Source: Alphaproteobacteria bacterium
Lineage (GTDB): Bacteria; Pseudomonadota; Alphaproteobacteria; Rhizobiales; Xanthobacteraceae
NCBI GenBank assembly: GCA_005884765.1
Contig: VAZV01000163.1
Coordinates: 1-46,932 of the forward strand
Reading direction: 5' to 3'
DNA length: 46,932 nucleotides
Shown: in pieces, positions 29,977 to 39,139 of the stretch
How the letters are laid out: each line of letters opens with the position of its first letter
Position numbering within the stretch: position 1 is the stretch's first letter
The notes under the pieces: generated by a model
Told to the model about the DNA's origin: nothing
Database searches by the model: none
The model's input: only the letters and a program-made list of their open reading frames with translations
Position numbers and translations under genes: made by a program

Positions 29977-30734
29977 TCAATTCTTGATCCGATATCCGGT
30001 CTTAAAGATCCACCATACCACGATCATGCAAATGACCAGGAACGCAGTCGTCATTCCGAGGCTCAAGGCGACGCTGACGTCGGCGATCTCGTAGAAACTC
30101 CAGCGGAAGCCGGAGATCAGGTAGACCACGGGATTGAGCAGGGTGATGGTGCGCCAGCCCGATGGCAGCATGTTCACCGAATAGAAGCTGCCGCCGAGGA
30201 AGGTCAGCGGCGTCACCACCAGCATCGGGATCATCTGCAGCTTCTCGAAGCCGTCGGCCCAGATCCCGATGATGAAGCCGAACAGGCTGAAGGTCACGGC
30301 CGTCAGCACCAGGAAGGTCAGCATCCACCAGGGATGGTGGATCTGCAGCGGCACGAACAACCCGGCGGTGGCGAGGATGATCAGGCCAAGCACGATCGAC
30401 TTGGTCGCGGCCGCTCCGACATAGCCGAGCACGATCTCGAAATAGGAGATCGGCGCCGACAATATCTCGTAAATCGTGCCGACGAATTTCGGGAAGTAGA
30501 TGCCGAACGAGGCGTTGGCAATGCTTTGCGTCAGCACCGACAGCATCACCAGCCCCGGTACGATGAAGGTACCGTAGCTTACGCCTTCGACCGATGTGAT
30601 GCGTGAGCCGATCGCCGCGCCAAACACCACGAAATACAGCGAGGTCGAGACCACCGGCGAGACGATGCTTTGCAGCAGCGTGCGCCAGGTGCGCGCCATT
30701 TCGAACAGATAGATCGCGCGGACCGCCTCGAAAT

Positions 30735-30738
<4 letters not shown>
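29977..30738 (-). CDS. ABC-2 type transporter permease
   Basis: A 253-residue inner-membrane protein with about six hydrophobic helices and the ABC-2 permease layout ([17 protein letters not shown] near the start, [16 protein letters not shown] and [15 protein letters not shown] near the end). It resembles YadH-type export permeases that work with YadG-type ATPases. It overlaps the ATPase gene by four bases (ATGA), the clearest evidence of a two-component exporter. The exported substrate is not evident. Confidence 0.9.
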
Positions 30739-31676
<938 letters not shown>

Positions 31677-31893
31677 GGCGGCTTGATAGGTTCAGTCGGA
31701 AATGTGGCGAAGGACAACGCGGCAGGTGCGCCGGTCGGGGGGAGGGTCGGCCACAGATAGGAACGCCGGGGGCGTTCCGCAATCGCTGCGAAGCCGGATC
31801 GGGCCGCGTGGTCGAACGGAGGTTCGTTGCGGGGGCAGGCCTGCACCGCCTGCAAGGTCTGCTACCAGCAAATCCCGCGAACTGTTCGTTCGC

Positions 31894-32121
31894 TCACCTG
31901 AAATAACCGGTGACGATCTGCAGGTCGGATTGGGCGGCAGCCGTCCCGTTCAGGCTTGCGTCAATGACCCGTCGACAAGCTTCGACGGTAACGTCGTCGC
32001 CGAGATCGTTGGCGGCCTCAAGAACGTTCCAGGCCGCATCGAGCGACTTGTCCGGCGTCGGCTCATCGGAGGCGATGCCAGGGCGTTCGCATGCGGCTGC
32101 GCCGAATGAGATTGCGTTCAT
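31894..32121 (-). CDS. Small hypothetical protein downstream of DUF2336 gene
   Basis: Seventy-five residues from ATG 32121 (MNAISFGAAACERPG), mostly an acidic helical protein (SLDAAWNVLEAANDLGDDVT) with no membrane segment. GGGGAC lies about six bases before the start. It sits 46 bases after the DUF2336 gene on the same strand and is probably co-transcribed. I do not recognise a family. The frame is open to 32283 but that extension overlaps the DUF2336 gene. Confidence 0.6.
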   Translation of the reverse strand: MNAISFGAAACERPGIASDEPTPDKSLDAAWNVLEAANDLGDDVTVEACRRVIDASLNGTAAAQSDLQIVTGYFR

Positions 32122-32167
32122 GGTGATGTCCCCGCCGATTTCATATCGGTCATCTCTGCCCAAGACG

Positions 32168-33292
32168 TTATCGCCCAAGAAGCGCGGGCTGGCGCTTGAC
32201 GTCGGAATCGGCGGCCGCGGCGTGCTTGCGGGACTGATAAAATTCCAGAATGCTCCGGGACGTCTCGACGTTGAGGCGGCCAAACTCGCTTTCCAGATCT
32301 TTCAAGTCGAGCGCGGTGATGCGATGATCCTTGGCGCCGAGAAAAAGCAGTGCCATGGTCGTATCCCACGAAAAGTCGAGGGCTTTGGCCAGAATCAGCA
32401 GGGTTTCCCGGTTCCTGTCCATAAGGGCTCGTTCGATCACATCGCCCGGCAGTGAGCATAGCAAGGACAGTCCGATCGTAACCTCGTCAACCCGGTGGGC
32501 GCGAGCGTGTCCGGAGATGCTGTTCTCGTTCAGGTTGCCTTGCCGATGCTGGGTCGTCACGACCTTCTTTGCGACAAAATGGCTTCTTGATGCCGGGCCG
32601 AGCTTGGACTGCAGCGCGCCCGCGACATCGGTCACCGACGACTGGATCTGATTGACCATGTCGGGACGCTCGCCTTCGAGCCGCTTTCTTACGTTCTCCG
32701 ATGCCTTTGCAATCAGCTGCTGGAAAACCTGCCTTGGGATGTCCTTGCGCAGACCGAGCTGCTCGGCGAGAATCGAATCGCCTTCGGCCCGTTTGACCAT
32801 GTGCAAAAAGCCGAAATCCGAGAAGCGCGCGCCGTCGTTGGTTGCGACGGAGTTGACGACGTCCTGGTTGCCGCGGGTGACCAGCACGTCCGTGACCGAC
32901 TCGTCGATCGATGTTCGTTTCGATATCGCGAGCAAATGGGTCTGGCTTTTGAGACAGGCATTGGCGACCAGGGCATAAGGCTCGAGCCGCTTGGAGTCGC
33001 GGAGTACGGGGCCGGCGACTTCGATCGCGTCGTCAAATGCAAGTTTATGGATGATATTGACCGGGGCGCGGTCGAACTCGGCCAGCCGCTTTGCAAGCTG
33101 TGTGCGGGCCACCACTTCGATCTCATCCGCGAGCCGACCGATCACCTCGCCGAAGGTCCATATCTCGTCGTCGCTGTAGCCGCCGGCGATCATGAGATCG
33201 GTGGTGTGGCGCAACGCCCGCAGGCGGCTTTCGGCCGATCCGCGCGAAATCGCGTCATCGATATCCCTTAGAAACAACTTTGTCTCATTCAT
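32168..33292 (-). CDS. DUF2336 family protein
   Basis: A 374-residue cytoplasmic, mainly helical protein recognised as DUF2336 (from memory of close rhizobial relatives): N-terminal MNETKLFLRDIDDAISRGS, central DESVTDVLVTRGNQDVVNSV, and a C-terminal ALDFSWDTTMALLFLGAKDH segment. Function is unknown; the helical repeats suggest a protein-interaction role. The frame extends to 33352, but ATG 33292 gives the usual N-terminus. A 9-base inverted repeat lies 52-88 bases upstream. Confidence 0.82.
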   Translation of the reverse strand: MNETKLFLRDIDDAISRGSAESRLRALRHTTDLMIAGGYSDDEIWTFGEVIGRLADEIEVVARTQLAKRLAEFDRAPVNIIHKLAFDDAIEVAGPVLRDSKRLEPYALVANACLKSQTHLLAISKRTSIDESVTDVLVTRGNQDVVNSVATNDGARFSDFGFLHMVKRAEGDSILAEQLGLRKDIPRQVFQQLIAKASENVRKRLEGERPDMVNQIQSSVTDVAGALQSKLGPASRSHFVAKKVVTTQHRQGNLNENSISGHARAHRVDEVTIGLSLLCSLPGDVIERALMDRNRETLLILAKALDFSWDTTMALLFLGAKDHRITALDLKDLESEFGRLNVETSRSILEFYQSRKHAAAADSDVKRQPALLGR

Positions 33293-33598
33293 TTGGCAAA
33301 CCTTGCGACAGACGCGCACAAACGGCATCCGGTTGGGAAGCATATCCGCCATACGCGAGTTTTCGGTAAAAATGGCGGATAAGTATTGCTTCTAAAAATC
33401 CGTTAAAATGCGGATGGTGTTAATTAGTTTTCCCGCTCGCCCAGGTCGCGCGTGCTTCGAATCGCGGCGATAAGCTTGACCCTGGTCGTCCGACCGAAGG
33501 TTCAGCTAGTCGATCGATTGGTCGTTTACCGACTGATAACGAAATGGAAGCGTTACCCGAAGAACACCAAGATTGCGCTCGCGCCACGAAACTTTCGA
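33293..33598. other. Non-coding gap upstream of DUF2336 gene
   Basis: About 306 bases between the OmpA-domain gene and the DUF2336 gene (both minus strand). It holds the inverted repeat at 33344-33380 and an AT-rich stretch (TTCTAAAAATCCGTTAAAATG near 33390-33410, TTAATTAG near 33420) that is the likely promoter of the DUF2336 gene. Confidence 0.5.
33344..33380. promoter_or_regulatory. Inverted repeat, possible operator for DUF2336 gene
   Basis: ATCCGCCAT (33344-33352) and ATGGCGGAT (33372-33380) are perfect 9-base inverted copies with a 19-base spacer, 52-88 bases upstream of the DUF2336 start. A related GCGGAT follows nearby. Spacing fits a dimeric regulator, but none is known here. Confidence 0.4.
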
Positions 33599-34285
33599 TC
33601 ACCTTTTTCTGGCCGGCTTTTTCGGGGGCGGTGGCGCGTGCGCTGCGGTCGTTCGGTCGGGTTGCTCGGCCTGGTCGGCCATTTTCGCCGCGGTGATGAT
33701 CTGGATCTGCTGGTTGACGGGAGCGGTGGGGTGCGCGGCGTCCAGCAGTTGCTCCTCGCCCAGCCCCACCGACTGCAAGCGCTTCGATGAGATCTTGAAA
33801 GTGTTAACCAATACGTCGCGGATCGCATCGGCCCTTCTTTGGCTGAGAAGCGCGTTGCTTTCGCGCTTTCCGTTCGCCTCGATGTGGCCGACGATCAGGA
33901 ATCCATAGGGCAGCATGGTGGAGTGGACCATGGCATCGGCGATGCGTCCCAGCGTCTGGTAGGATTCCGGCTGGACGATCGGGGTGTCGGTGTCGAATTG
34001 GATGTCGACATTGAAGCTCGGCAGCTTGGCAAGCTCGGGCGCGATCGGCGGCCGCTTTTGCGGCGGCGGCTCGTTTCTTGATCTCGACTGCGATCGCTGC
34101 AGCACCTGCTGGCGCAACGCCGCGACGTCGAGATCAAGTGCTGCGTCAAGGCGGTTGAGTTGATTGACGATGTCGTCCCGGGTGAGGGCGTTCTCGGCGC
34201 GCGCGGCAGGCGCGGACGCGGCGAACAGGATCAAGGCCCCCGCCAGCAGGCCAAGGTCGCACAGCCTTCGCCTCGCCGATCGCAT
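33599..34285 (-). CDS. OmpA-domain periplasmic protein
   Basis: A 228-residue exported protein: signal peptide (LLAGALILFAASAPAARA), a short helical/basic linker, then an OmpA-like peptidoglycan-binding domain starting FNVDIQFDTDTPIVQPES, with LIVGHIEANGKRESNALLSQ RRADAI in the usual place (D/R pair that binds diaminopimelate: Glu replaces the common Asp). The C-terminus is Pro/Lys-rich. The ATG at 34285 overlaps the stop of the upstream Cys-rich gene by one base (TAATG), so they form an operon. Confidence 0.85.
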   Translation of the reverse strand: MRSARRRLCDLGLLAGALILFAASAPAARAENALTRDDIVNQLNRLDAALDLDVAALRQQVLQRSQSRSRNEPPPQKRPPIAPELAKLPSFNVDIQFDTDTPIVQPESYQTLGRIADAMVHSTMLPYGFLIVGHIEANGKRESNALLSQRRADAIRDVLVNTFKISSKRLQSVGLGEEQLLDAAHPTAPVNQQIQIITAAKMADQAEQPDRTTAAHAPPPPKKPARKR

Positions 34286-34698
34286 TATCGATACCCCGCG
34301 TCGTCGATGGCCTGGGTACAGTTCCTGCTCACGCCATGCGTGGTCGCCAGGCAGGGGACAGATTTGCTGGTTTCCTTGGTCGAGCCTGCGCACAATTTGA
34401 CGATCTCCCGCGCGCACGCGTTGGCAACAGCCGCGCGCGCGGCCACCCGTTTCTGGATCGCGTCGAAGCTGCGGAGATAGTCGCCCTTGCATTGCGGCGA
34501 CAACGCATCCTGGTTGCGGGACAGGCACTCCTTCAGGCGGTTGGCGTCGAAATTGACGCCGCGGCAATTGGCGGTGATCTCGGCGCCGCAGCTCTTGGCC
34601 AATAACGCCGCGGCATCGCCAAAGCTCATCGTCTCCGCAGCCGCCGGCGACGGCGCGGTGAGCGCAACGACAAGCAGCATAGACGCTCCCCTGACCAT
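34285..34698 (-). CDS. Secreted cysteine-rich repeat protein
   Basis: A 137-residue exported protein with signal peptide (MLLVVALTAPSPAAA) and two four-cysteine units: CGAEITANC ... ECLSRNQDALSPQC and CAREIVKLC ... PCLATTHGVSRNC. This pattern matches the cysteine-rich repeat family first seen in Golgi glycoprotein 1 (PF00839 type); function in bacteria is unknown. Eight cysteines imply disulfides in the periplasm. ATG 34698 gives a proper signal peptide; the frame is open to 34764. Translationally coupled to the OmpA-domain gene. Confidence 0.8.
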   Translation of the reverse strand: MVRGASMLLVVALTAPSPAAAETMSFGDAAALLAKSCGAEITANCRGVNFDANRLKECLSRNQDALSPQCKGDYLRSFDAIQKRVAARAAVANACAREIVKLCAGSTKETSKSVPCLATTHGVSRNCTQAIDDAGYR

Positions 34699-34760
34699 GG
34701 GGCATCTGAGCCGATCAAGTTGCCGATGGTCAAGGCCTGCGAAGGGCGGAAGGCCCCGTG

Positions 34761-34811
34761 TCACACCCGCTCCACAAAACTATCGACCACCTTTTTCTTG
34801 TCGCCCGCGCG
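34761..34811 (-). pseudogene. Displaced remnant of a uvrD 3-prime end
   Basis: Read on the minus strand this codes LTRAGDKKKVVDSFVERV followed by TGA, matching the last residues of the real UvrD (KAGEKKVVDSFVERV). Bases 34765-34798 match 35437-35470 at 33 of 34 positions. It lies beyond hicAB, 672 bases from the intact end. Confidence 0.8.
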
Positions 34812-34874
34812 GGTCAGCGGTCGCGGCCAAGCCGAACAGGTCGCATGAGCAGTGACTCGAATCGATGATGGCAT

Positions 34875-35165
34875 TCATTCAGCCGCGTGGGCGCGAGCGG
34901 GAAGTTCGACGAGCGCGACAATATAGGTCTTGATATCTTCAGCGATTTCCGGATCGGCGCTCAGCTCTGTCAATGTGCGTGGGCCAGGCATCGGCTTGCC
35001 ATCCGCTGCAAAGCTCTCAGCATATAGTTCTAGCGCCTCCGGCGCGTTGCGTAAGGCCTCGTCAATATCGTCACCCGCGGACGTGCAGCCGGGTAAGTCC
35101 GGAAACCATACGCCTACGGCGCAATCCGGTCCTGCATCCTCAATAATGGCAATGTAATGTGCCAC
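34875..35165 (-). CDS. hicB: HicB family antitoxin
   Basis: A 96-residue protein with the HicB RNase-H-like fold signature: YIAIIEDAGPDCAVGVWFPD, LPGCTSAGDDIDEAL and the following acidic helix. It would bind and neutralise HicA. It lacks an obvious C-terminal DNA-binding domain of helix-turn-helix type in the remaining residues, so autoregulation may use a ribbon-helix-helix or be absent. It follows hicA by eight bases. Base composition is visibly less GC-rich than the neighbours, consistent with transfer. Confidence 0.9.
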   Translation of the reverse strand: MAHYIAIIEDAGPDCAVGVWFPDLPGCTSAGDDIDEALRNAPEALELYAESFAADGKPMPGPRTLTELSADPEIAEDIKTYIVALVELPARAHAAE

Positions 35166-35173
35166 GGTGAACC

Positions 35174-35368
35174 TCAGTCAGGCTTCCATCCTGCCCCCTT
35201 ATAAATGGCACGAACCAAGCCTTTTCCCAAGTCCTTCTTGGGGTGCGGAACGACCACTGTTTTGCCCGAGATGGTACTCTTGAAAACGTGATGAGAACCG
35301 GTGACGCGAACAAGCGTCCATCCGTCCCGCTCAAGGCGGCGAATGACGTCGCGGCTGTTGGTCAACAT
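35174..35368 (-). CDS. hicA: HicA family toxin (mRNA interferase)
   Basis: A 64-residue protein with the HicA double-stranded RNA-binding-like fold: DVIRRLERDGWTLVRVTGSH, with the catalytic histidine in GSHH, and VVPHPKKDLGKGLVRAI at the C-terminus. HicA cleaves mRNA independently of ribosomes (family knowledge). ATG 35368 (MLTNSRDV) gives the standard length; the frame runs back into uvrD but that part is not family-like. First gene of the hicAB operon, 64 bases after the uvrD stop. Confidence 0.9.
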   Translation of the reverse strand: MLTNSRDVIRRLERDGWTLVRVTGSHHVFKSTISGKTVVVPHPKKDLGKGLVRAIYKGAGWKPD

Positions 35369-35432
35369 GAAACGCCTCCCACCGAAGCATAGGATGGAAG
35401 GCCAGTAACACCTAGTCCGCGTTAAGTGAGAG

Positions 35433-38066
35433 CTAGACCCGCTCCACAAAACTGTCGACCACCTTTTTCTCGCCGGCCTTCTCAAAGGCGATGGTGAGCT
35501 TGTTGCCGTCGATCTTCACGACGTGACCGTAGCCGAACTTGTCGTGAAACACCCGGTCGTCCAGCGAAAATTCCGAAACCGTGCCGGTCGATTTCGCGAC
35601 CAATTCGCCTTCGATGGTCAGTGGCGCGCGCTTGTTGCGCGCGAAACCACCGCTTTCGCCGCGCGAGCCTGAGGCATCGCTGCGCGAGCCTGAGAACGGC
35701 GATTGCTCCTCCTCGAAGCCGCCGCGGGCCTGCCCCTTGCGGTTATTCTGGCCGCGCGCACGGTTGGCCTGGGCGCGCTGCCAGCCCGGCGTCGTGTAGC
35801 TGGAGCCAAAGGATTCCACATTGTCGAATCGCGAAGGGCCATAGCCGCCGCTGCCGCCCCAGCCCGAGCCGCCCTTGGATTCCGTGATCTCGACATTGGG
35901 CGCGGGCAGTTCGTCGAGGAAGCGCGACGGGATCGTGGTCGACCAGGTGCCGTGAATGCGCCGGTTGGTGGCGAAATAGAGTTTGGCGCGGCGCCGCGCG
36001 CGGGTCAGCCCGACATGGGCCAGACGGCGCTCTTCTTCCAACCCGGCGCGGCCCTGTTCGTCGAGGGTGCGCTGGCTTGGAAACAGTCCCTCTTCCCAGC
36101 CGGGGAGGAAGACATTGTCGAATTCCAGCCCCTTGGCCGAATGCAGCGTCATCAGCGAAACCGCTTCGTCCTCGGCGCCGCCGTCGCGATCCATCACCAG
36201 CGAGATGTGTTCGAGGAAGCCTTGCAGGTTCTCGAATTCCTCCATCGAGCGCACCAGCTCCTTGAGGTTTTCGAGCCGGCCGGCGGCGTCGGCGGAACGG
36301 TCCTTCTGCCACATTTCGGTATAGCCGCTCTCGTCGAGCACGATTTCGGCGAGCTCCGTATGCGAGGTCACCTCGCGTTGCGCGCGCCAGCGGTCGAATT
36401 GCAAAATCAGATCGCGTAACCCGCCGCGCGCCTTCGGCTTGAGCTCGTCGGTCTCGACCACGGCGCGCGCCGCCTCGAACAACGGGATGCGGCGCTTGCG
36501 GGCGTGATCGTGCAGCATCTGCACCGTGGCGTCGCCGAGGCCACGTTTGGGCACGTTGACGATGCGCTCGAATGCCAGATCGTCGGCCGGCGAATTGATG
36601 GTGCGCAAATAAGCCAGCGCGTCGCGGATTTCCGCGCGTTCGTAGAAGCGGGGGCCGCCGATCACGCGATAAGGCAGGCCGAGGGTGACGAAGCGATCTT
36701 CGAATTCGCGCATCTGGAACGAGGCCCGCACCAGGATCGCGACCTCGTTGAGGTTGTTGCCACCGCGCTGCAACTCCTCGATCTCCTCGCCGATGGCGCG
36801 GGCTTCCTCTTCCGAATCCCAGGCGCCAGTGACGGTGACCTTCTCGCCGTCGACGTCCTCGGTGCGTAGCGTCTTGCCGAGCCGGCCTTCGTTGTGCGCG
36901 ATCAGATGCGAGGCGGCAGCCAGGATGTGGCCGGTGGAGCGGTAGTTGCGTTCGAGGCGAATGACCTTGGCGCCGGGAAAATCGTGCTCGAAGCGCAGGA
37001 TGTTGTCGACCTCCGCACCCCGCCAGCCGTAGATCGACTGGTCGTCGTCGCCGACGCAGCAGATGTTTTTGGCGGGCGGGGAGGGCGCGGGCGTCGCGGT
37101 ATGCGCGCTCTTCTCTCTCTCCCCGTCCTTCACGGGGAGAGGGTCGGGGTGAGGGGCAGCCTCCGCTGACTGAGCTGGTGGAGACTCCCCCTCACCCGAT
37201 GCACTTCGTGCATCGACCTCTCCCCGCGAGCGGGGCGAGGTGAGAGAAGAGGGCGCCTGCGCCAGCAATCGCAGCCACAAATACTGCGCGACGTTGGTAT
37301 CTTGATATTCGTCGACCAGGACGAACTTGAAGCGCTGCTGATACTGCCGGAGCACGTCGGGGTGCTCGCGGAACAACCGGATGTTCTCCAGCAGGAGATC
37401 GCCGAAATCGGCCGCGTTGAGAATCTTCAGCCGCTCCTGATAGCTCGCATAGAGCTTGCCGCCCTTGCCGTTGGCGAAGATCGCGGCTTCGCCCGGCGGC
37501 ACCTGCGACGGCATCAGGCCGCGGTTCTTCCAGCCGTCGATCAGGCCGGCCAGCATGCGCGCCGGCCACCGCTTGTCGTCGATATTCTCCGCCTGGAGGA
37601 GCTGCTTCAACAGCCGCACCTGATCGTCGACATCGAGCACGGTGAAATTGGATTTCAACTGCACCATCTCGGCATGGGTGCGCAGGATGCGTCCGCCGAT
37701 CGAATGGAAGGTGCCGAGCCACGGCATGCCTTCGACCGCCTGGCCCAGCATCTGTCCGAGGCGCAGCTTCATCTCTCGCGCCGCCTTGTTGGTGAAGGTC
37801 ACCGACAGGATATCGCTGGGACGGGCGCGGCCCTGGCTCAGGATGTGGGCGATGCGCGTGGTCAGGACACGCGTCTTGCCGGTGCCGGCCCCGGCCAGCA
37901 CCAGCACCGGGCCCTCGAGCGTCTCGACCGCCTCGCGCTGTTCCGGATTGAGGCCGGCGAGATATTTCGGCCCGCCGGCCGCGGCACGCGCACGCGCGGC
38001 GATGCCGCCAGCCGGAGGCTGGTGGTCGGGAACGCCGGAATGAACAAGTTTGCTCGGCTCAGTCAT
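35433..38066 (-). CDS. uvrD: UvrD/PcrA-type DNA helicase with in-frame repeat insertion
   Basis: Superfamily 1 3-prime to 5-prime helicase used in nucleotide excision and mismatch repair. Motifs: Walker A LAGAGTGKTRVL, motif Ic TFTNKAAREM, Walker B DEYQDTN, motif III GDDDQSIYGWRGAE, motif VI GLTRARRRAK; the C-terminus forms a small Tudor-like domain ending VVDSFVERV. At 877 residues it is long: between LRLLAQAP and KNICCVGDDDQ about 55 residues are inserted, encoded by a GC-rich nested palindrome. The position is a surface loop in UvrD, so function may be kept. ATG 38066 (MTEPSK) chosen; GTG 38087 and ATG 38081 are alternatives. Confidence 0.94.
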   Translation of the reverse strand: MTEPSKLVHSGVPDHQPPAGGIAARARAAAGGPKYLAGLNPEQREAVETLEGPVLVLAGAGTGKTRVLTTRIAHILSQGRARPSDILSVTFTNKAAREMKLRLGQMLGQAVEGMPWLGTFHSIGGRILRTHAEMVQLKSNFTVLDVDDQVRLLKQLLQAENIDDKRWPARMLAGLIDGWKNRGLMPSQVPPGEAAIFANGKGGKLYASYQERLKILNAADFGDLLLENIRLFREHPDVLRQYQQRFKFVLVDEYQDTNVAQYLWLRLLAQAPSSLTSPRSRGEVDARSASGEGESPPAQSAEAAPHPDPLPVKDGEREKSAHTATPAPSPPAKNICCVGDDDQSIYGWRGAEVDNILRFEHDFPGAKVIRLERNYRSTGHILAAASHLIAHNEGRLGKTLRTEDVDGEKVTVTGAWDSEEEARAIGEEIEELQRGGNNLNEVAILVRASFQMREFEDRFVTLGLPYRVIGGPRFYERAEIRDALAYLRTINSPADDLAFERIVNVPKRGLGDATVQMLHDHARKRRIPLFEAARAVVETDELKPKARGGLRDLILQFDRWRAQREVTSHTELAEIVLDESGYTEMWQKDRSADAAGRLENLKELVRSMEEFENLQGFLEHISLVMDRDGGAEDEAVSLMTLHSAKGLEFDNVFLPGWEEGLFPSQRTLDEQGRAGLEEERRLAHVGLTRARRRAKLYFATNRRIHGTWSTTIPSRFLDELPAPNVEITESKGGSGWGGSGGYGPSRFDNVESFGSSYTTPGWQRAQANRARGQNNRKGQARGGFEEEQSPFSGSRSDASGSRGESGGFARNKRAPLTIEGELVAKSTGTVSEFSLDDRVFHDKFGYGHVVKIDGNKLTIAFEKAGEKKVVDSFVERV
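37108..37252. repeat. Palindromic element inside uvrD
   Basis: Nested inverted repeats: CTTCTCTC (37110-37117) with GAGAGAAG (near 37243-37250), CTCCCCGT-CCTTC-ACGGGGAG (37119-37139), GGGTGAGGGG with CCCCTCACCC (37187-37196), GATGCA-CTTCG-TGCATC (37198-37214) and CCCCGC/GCGGGG (37222-37235). It adds about 48 codons in frame (residues about 272-320). Confidence 0.8.
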
Positions 38067-38087
38067 GCGAATCGTCTTCATCCCCAC

Positions 38088-38357
38088 GATGGCACCGCGG
38101 GGCCGCGAAGGGGAGCTTTCTTAGCAGGGATTAAAGGCGATATGGGGTTTCGATGGCCGGTTTTACAGACTTATCCGGCAGCTCCGCCGGGGCGCCATTT
38201 CGAGATCGAGCAGCGGATTTTGTTCCCTTAATTCCCGGCAATTTTCAGTATTTCCCAGCCCGGAACCTTCATTTCCGGACCGGATTGGTTCTTGGGCTGC
38301 GCTGCAAACAGCAGGCGCGCCGGCTGCGTCCAGAATTGGAGACAGAAGGTCCTGACC
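38088..38357. other. Non-coding gap between uvrD and DUF1328 gene
   Basis: About 270 bases between divergent genes; nothing beyond probable promoters was identified. The small gene's ribosome binding site (AGAAGG) is near 38344. Confidence 0.5.
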
Positions 38358-38540
38358 ATGGACATTTGGGTTGTTGCGTTCCTGATCATTGCCTTGATCG
38401 CAGCTCTTGTGCGCTACGGCGGTATCACCGGCGCCTCCATCCAAATCGCCAAGGTCCTCTTCTTTCTCGCGGTTGTGCTGTTCGTTGTCTCGGCCGTGGT
38501 CAGTGTAGCGCGCGGGCGCCGGCCCGAGGTCCTCGCTTGA
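38358..38540 (+). CDS. Small DUF1328-type membrane protein
   Basis: A 60-residue protein with two hydrophobic helices: [20 protein letters not shown] and [20 protein letters not shown], separated by GGITGASIQ. The arrangement and the AALxxxGGIxGxxxxIAKxLFF pattern match DUF1328 (YtjA-like), a family of small inner-membrane proteins of unknown role. ATG 38358 is preceded by AGAAGG. It converges with the thioesterase gene four bases later. Confidence 0.78.
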   Translation: MDIWVVAFLIIALIAALVRYGGITGASIQIAKVLFFLAVVLFVVSAVVSVARGRRPEVLA

Positions 38541-38544
38541 TGCG

Positions 38545-39057
38545 CTATTTCGGCGGCATCGCGATCTTGCGTCCGATGCCCTCGGGGCGCGGCACGGCGG
38601 CGTGGGCATTGGCGACGGCTTGAATGCGCTCGCCAATGTCGGGCGGAAACGGCGCGGTTTTGCGCGCATTCATGTCGATATGAATGGTCATGTTTTCGGA
38701 AGTGGCCGACAGCCAGCCTTCGGTCGCGTGACGCAGCTCTTCGAACGTATGTAGACGTTTCTCGTCCGCACCGATCAGCAGGATCGAAATCTGCACGGGA
38801 TCGCCGAGATTGATCTCCCGCAAGTAGCGAACATGGCATTCGGCGGTAAAGGTTGAACCGTGGCGCTCCTTCATGTAGGCCGGTCCGATCCCGAGCTTGA
38901 GCCATAATTCGTCGATGGCGCGGTCGAACATCACGTTGTAATAGGCCATGTTGAGGTGGCCGTTATAGTCGATCCATTGCGGCTCGATTCTCATCACCGA
39001 AGATACAAAAGGCGCTGGCGGCAGCGGCAACTCTTTGGCGGCGGCAACGGTCGTCAT
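38545..39057 (-). CDS. Hotdog-fold acyl-CoA thioesterase
   Basis: A 170-residue protein of the 4-hydroxybenzoyl-CoA thioesterase-like group. The active-site helix region is visible as QWIDYNGHLNMAYYNVMFDRAIDEL (Asp/Asn/His segment), followed by the strand-rich hotdog core (FTAECHVRYLREINLGDPVQ). Substrate unknown. ATG 39057 (MTTVAAAKEL) has AGGGATGG upstream. Divergent from the FAD oxidase, sharing an 82-base promoter gap. Confidence 0.82.
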   Translation of the reverse strand: MTTVAAAKELPLPPAPFVSSVMRIEPQWIDYNGHLNMAYYNVMFDRAIDELWLKLGIGPAYMKERHGSTFTAECHVRYLREINLGDPVQISILLIGADEKRLHTFEELRHATEGWLSATSENMTIHIDMNARKTAPFPPDIGERIQAVANAHAAVPRPEGIGRKIAMPPK

Positions 39058-39139
39058 TATCCATCCCTGTCTGTTGGACCTGATCTCTTGACCCCTTATA
39101 TATCCTTTGTCACGGTCCCCTGAAGCTGGGAGGGATTTT

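Noticed and set aside
31677..31893. Possible small gene between the ABC ATPase and the 75-residue gene
   Set aside because: Frames here lack ribosome sites and family resemblance; treated as leader DNA.
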